From Clostridia bacterium (GTDB lineage Bacteria > Bacillota_A > Clostridia > Christensenellales > Aristaeellaceae), in the NCBI GenBank assembly GCA_017620455.1, contig JAFZQK010000025.1, positions 16,800 through 80,799 on the forward strand: a DNA stretch of 64,000 nt, read 5' to 3'. Every line of letters begins with the position of its first letter. Positions within the stretch are counted from its first letter, which is position 1. Below, one piece after another: positions 58,481 to 64,000 of the stretch. The position numbers and the translations under genes were made by a program. A model generated the notes under the pieces. That model worked only from the letters and a program-made list of their open reading frames with translations. It searched no databases and was not told where the DNA came from.

Positions 58481-60078
58481 TTCAAAAACCTCCTGGCCTT
58501 GGCGGGCAGGTCCTCCCTGCGGATGGCGTCGGTGATCAGGGCCATGAGGACGTATACGACAGCCCCCAGGAACACGCAGAGCAGGATGCCCGCCGTCAGA
58601 CGGAAGCCGGTCAGGCGGCCCGGATCGCCGAACAGGAAATGCCATACGGCCCAGACCGCCGCGCCCATGACGGCGGCGCTGAAAAGCGGCTTCAAGATCA
58701 CGTCCCGGACGCTGAAGCGGTAGCCGGTGTATTTGCTGACGAAAAACAGGTTCGGGATCATGCTGGCGGTGTAGCACAGCAGCGACGCCCAGGGCGCGCC
58801 GTGGATATTGACCTCCGGCCGCTGCACCAGGGTATAGTTGAGGGCGATCTTCATGGCCACGCCGACGATCAGCGTGTACATGGGGATGCGCTGCTTTCCC
58901 GCGCCCTGCAGGATGCCGCTGGTGGCCTGCACCATGGTGAAAAGCACGATGGTGAGGGCGGAGATCTGCAGCAGCTCCGCGGCGGTATCCAGGTACACCG
59001 CGTCGTACCCGCTGCGGTAGCACAGGTACAGGATGGGCTTGGCCAGCAGGCTCATGCCCACGGAGCAGGGGAAGCCCACCACCGCGGCCATCCGCAGCCC
59101 GATGCCCGTTTCCCGGATCACGTAATCCCGGTCGCCCCGGGCCAGGCCGGAGGCGATGTCCGGCACCAGGTTGGTGCCCATAGCCATGGCGATGGCGGTG
59201 GGCACGTTGATGAGGGTGATCACCGGGCCGGTATAGACGCCGAAGAGGATGCGGGCCTCCTCAAAGGCGATGCCCGCGCCCTCCATCAGCGGGCGGATCA
59301 TGTGGCTGTCGATGAACCCGGCCAGGGGCACGATGCAGGCGCCCAGGGTGATGGGCACGGCCACCGCGAACAGGCGCCTGAGGATCATGCGGTCGGTCAG
59401 CGCCGGCGCATCCGGCCGCTGGGGCATCTGCTCCAGGGCCCGGGCGCTGCGGCGGTGCTGCAGGAGCATATAGATCAGGGACACGCCCTCCGCCGTGGTG
59501 GAGCCTAGCAGCGCCCCGGCCACGCCCCAGGCGATGCCGCCCCGGCGCATGCCCAGATAGGCCAGCGGCAGGGCCACGAACACCCGGCCGATCTGCTCGA
59601 TCAGCTGGGAAATGGCCGTGGGCACCATGTTCCGCTGCCCCTGCAGGAAACCGCGGTAGGCGCTCATGACGCAGACGAAGAACAGGCTGGGGGCGATGGC
59701 CATGAAGCCCAGGCGGGTGTCCGGGTCGTTATGGGAGGCGGCCAGGGCGCCGGAGAGGGCGAACATCAGCACGGAGGTGACGATGCCCAGCACGAACAGG
59801 ATCCGCAGGGCCGCGCGGAAAATGCGCCGGGCGTTGCGCGGGTCCTCCCGGGTGATATGGTGGGCCATCATGCGGGAGATCGCCACCGGCAAGCCCGCCG
59901 AGGAAATGGTCAGCAGCAGGTTATAGGTGGGGTAGACCGTGGAATAGACCCCCATGCCGTTCTGGGTGATCAGGTTGGTCAGCGGGATGCGGTACAGCAC
60001 CCCCACCACCTTGCAGATGATGCCGGCCAACCCCAGGATGGACACGCCGCCCACCAGCGTTTTCTGTTTCTGGGTCAT
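58477..60078 (-). CDS. SpoVB/YabM-type lipid flippase (MOP superfamily)
   Basis: 533 residues, about 14 predicted membrane helices. Characteristic N-terminus: G-V-S-I-L-G-L-A-G-I-I-C-K-V-V-G-V-L-Y-R-I, then Y-x-T-V-Y-P-T-Y-N-L-L-L, S-A-G-L-P-V-A-I-S-R, and Y-R-G-F-L-Q-G-Q-R-N-M. This is the stage V sporulation protein B / YabM branch of polysaccharide flippases, which move lipid-linked precursors across the membrane. In Bacillus yabM precedes yabN (mazG) as here, so vegetative YabM is as likely as spore-specific SpoVB. Confidence 0.92.
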   Translation of the reverse strand: MTQKQKTLVGGVSILGLAGIICKVVGVLYRIPLTNLITQNGMGVYSTVYPTYNLLLTISSAGLPVAISRMMAHHITREDPRNARRIFRAALRILFVLGIVTSVLMFALSGALAASHNDPDTRLGFMAIAPSLFFVCVMSAYRGFLQGQRNMVPTAISQLIEQIGRVFVALPLAYLGMRRGGIAWGVAGALLGSTTAEGVSLIYMLLQHRRSARALEQMPQRPDAPALTDRMILRRLFAVAVPITLGACIVPLAGFIDSHMIRPLMEGAGIAFEEARILFGVYTGPVITLINVPTAIAMAMGTNLVPDIASGLARGDRDYVIRETGIGLRMAAVVGFPCSVGMSLLAKPILYLCYRSGYDAVYLDTAAELLQISALTIVLFTMVQATSGILQGAGKQRIPMYTLIVGVAMKIALNYTLVQRPEVNIHGAPWASLLCYTASMIPNLFFVSKYTGYRFSVRDVILKPLFSAAVMGAAVWAVWHFLFGDPGRLTGFRLTAGILLCVFLGAVVYVLMALITDAIRREDLPAKARRFLK

Positions 60079-60151
60079 ACGTTTTTCGCGGAGCTTCCTT
60101 TCTCAAGGGTGTCGAGGTGCGGAACGAGGACGGAAAAATGCAGCCGGGAAA

Positions 60152-61513
60152 TCATTTGTTCAGCCAGTCCAGGGCGTCGGGATAGGTGTATTGCAGATCG
60201 TTCTCCTTACAGTATTCCTCGGCGTAGCTTCCGCGGCAGACCGTCGCCGTCAGCTTGAAGCATTTAGCAAAAGCATCTTTTTCGATGCTGGTGACGCTTT
60301 CTGGGATCGTAATGCTGCGTAGCTGACCGCATCCCTCGAACGCATCTCTTTGGATGCTGGTGACGCCGTCAGGAAGCACCACTTCGGTCAGGCTTTCGCA
60401 CCAGCAGAACGTCCAGATCTTAATAACGCTCACGCTGTTTGGGAACGAAATGGAAGTCAGTTTTCGACAGTTAAAAAACGCCCGCCCGCCCAGATCGGTC
60501 ACGCTCTCTGGAATCGTGATGTTGGTCAATCCGGTATTTTCAAATGCCGAAAACCCGATGCTGGTGACGCTGTCCGGGATCGTAACGGTCTTCAGCCTGG
60601 TACAGGCAATAAACGCGCCTTCCCCGATGGTGGTGACGCTGTCCGGGATCGTAACGTCGGTCAGGCGGGAACAGCCGTCAAACACCTGTTCCTCAAGGAC
60701 GGTGACGCTGTCCGGAATGACGATGCTGGTCAGGAGGGTGCCGCCGAACGCCTGCTTTCCGATGCTGGTAACGCTGTTTGGGATCGAAATTTCTGTAATT
60801 CCGGAGCATGCCAAAAATGCCTGATTGCCGATGGTGGTGACGCTGTCCGGAATGTCAATGCCGATAAGCCCAAAACAGGAAGAAAAAGCGTAATCGCCGA
60901 TGATCCGGATCCCCTGGGGGATCGCGTAGGAAAAATTCGGCGAAGCGTTGCTCAGCATATCCTGGTATTTTTCCACCATGTCCTTTTGCTTTTGAATGAC
61001 GGACGGGCTCTTTTCGCTGTCTGCGAGCCACCTGTCCAGCCGCCGTTGCTCTTCGTCCACTCTTTCCAGCAGTTGATCGTAGTCATAAGCGGCTTTCCCC
61101 CTGGGGAAACAGACCAACCGCTTGTCCGGTTTGGAAAACAGCACGTCGTCGATCACGGCCAGGGTGGGATGATCGGGGGATACGTAAAAAGATTTCAGGC
61201 TTTCACAGTTTTCAAAGGGGTTGGCCCCGGCGGATGTCACGATGTTGGGAATCGAAACGCCCGTAAGCGCCTGACAGCCGGAAAACGCCAGATCGCCAAG
61301 CGCTGTGACCGGATGATCGTCCAGCGTTTCAGGGATCGTCAAGATTTCCGTGCTGCCGGTATATTTTGTGATCTCCGCCGTGCCGTCCTCCAGCAGGATG
61401 TATTCGTAATCCTCGCAGGTGAACGTTTCGGGCGTCGCTTCCTCCGCCCCGGCGTTTTGAACTATTGCATATAGAAGCATGAGGCAAACAAACAAGGAAA
61501 GCAGCTTTTTCAT
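60152..61513 (-). CDS. Secreted leucine-rich-repeat (BspA-like) protein
   Basis: 453 residues with a signal peptide (cleavage around residue 23, no lipobox). Contains about ten LRR_5/BspA repeats of about 23 residues with core I-P-D-S-V-T-x-I-G-x-x-A-F, from about residue 60 on, interrupted by a charged coiled-coil insertion (about 145-190: L-L-E-R-V-D-E-E-Q-R-R-L, Q-K-Q-K-D-M-V-E-K-Y). A closing cap follows (Y-A-E-E-Y-C-K-E-N). Such proteins are surface or secreted binding proteins. No sorting signal or wall-binding domain is visible. AGGAGA lies upstream of the ATG. Confidence 0.9.
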   Translation of the reverse strand: MKKLLSLFVCLMLLYAIVQNAGAEEATPETFTCEDYEYILLEDGTAEITKYTGSTEILTIPETLDDHPVTALGDLAFSGCQALTGVSIPNIVTSAGANPFENCESLKSFYVSPDHPTLAVIDDVLFSKPDKRLVCFPRGKAAYDYDQLLERVDEEQRRLDRWLADSEKSPSVIQKQKDMVEKYQDMLSNASPNFSYAIPQGIRIIGDYAFSSCFGLIGIDIPDSVTTIGNQAFLACSGITEISIPNSVTSIGKQAFGGTLLTSIVIPDSVTVLEEQVFDGCSRLTDVTIPDSVTTIGEGAFIACTRLKTVTIPDSVTSIGFSAFENTGLTNITIPESVTDLGGRAFFNCRKLTSISFPNSVSVIKIWTFCWCESLTEVVLPDGVTSIQRDAFEGCGQLRSITIPESVTSIEKDAFAKCFKLTATVCRGSYAEEYCKENDLQYTYPDALDWLNK

Positions 61514-61550
61514 ACGTCATTCTCCTTTGACAATAGATCTTCTAGAATAA

Positions 61551-61622
61551 TTCAGAGTCGCTTTTTCGGAAGGGGGTACAGGGGGAAACCGCTTTTTGGC
61601 CTCAAAAAGCGGTTCCCCCCTG
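61551..61622. repeat. Hairpin family 2, copy 2 (also terminator-like)
   Basis: 20-base arms 61579-61598 and 61603-61622 pair with one mismatch around loop GCCT, making a stem with CAGGGGG and CGCTTTTTG. Lies 8 nt after the gyrA stop and 38 nt upstream of the LRR gene. Shares sequence with 54382-54456. Confidence 0.7.
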
Positions 61623-61629
61623 CTTGGTT

Positions 61630-64000
<2,371 letters not shown>

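Overview
The window looks like chromosomal DNA of a GC-rich, anaerobic Gram-positive bacterium of class Clostridia; a gut or rumen Christensenellales-type organism is my best guess, from inference only. The grounds are strong Shine-Dalgarno sites, GerMN lipoproteins, a SpoVB-MazG-HU-RqcP block, ECF vitamin transporters under FMN and TPP riboswitches, CUT1 sugar ABC transporters without their own ATPase, and GH94/GH27/GH10 carbohydrate enzymes. No tRNA, rRNA, CRISPR array, prophage or transposase was seen.

Layout. 1-5241 (minus): pyrimidine-nucleoside phosphorylase, a duplicated-domain exported protein and a membrane-anchored repeat protein that runs off the left edge. 5486-13625 (plus): a nine-SH3b cell-wall protein, two flavoproteins, dnaX and a membrane protein. 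13626-17766: a SPOR protein facing a DUF6062-GerMN-GerMN operon. 17821-19554: a lower-GC patch with a DUF1016 remnant ending in a perfect terminator, then an ECF sigma factor and its probable anti-sigma. 19625-20988: FMN riboswitch, ribU and a stand-alone riboflavin kinase. 21059-27641: DUF2461, a phosphohexomutase whose catalytic serine position is Asp, transketolase, and a MutS2-like ATPase behind a structured leader. 27867-31994: a GH94 phosphorylase, DUF3795 and a GH27 enzyme.

32424-49137 (minus) is one co-directional locus of nine genes: two solute-binding proteins, four permeases, a beta-propeller membrane protein, a YIP1 protein and a 1603-residue DUF5696 protein. Many of these carry unusual anchors, tandem repeats or sugar-binding-like modules. 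A divergently transcribed GH10 xylanase lies next to it, so a plant-glycan capture and import machine is the natural reading. The transport ATPase would have to come from elsewhere, as is usual for CUT1 systems.

51171-64000 holds a two-domain regulator with an internal ribosome-binding site; a dut-APH(3')-deoD-DUF523 operon; yfbR divergent from a TPP-riboswitch-controlled thiT; the spoVB-mazG-hup-rqcP block; an LRR surface protein; and gyrA, cut by the right edge.

The most interesting non-coding signals are (i) two copies (32091-32375 and 56119-56331) of a multi-hairpin element whose stems differ by compensatory changes, (ii) the promoter, short frame, hairpin and terminator-like leader upstream of the mutS2-like gene, and (iii) a second hairpin family between same-strand genes at 54382-54456 and 61551-61622.
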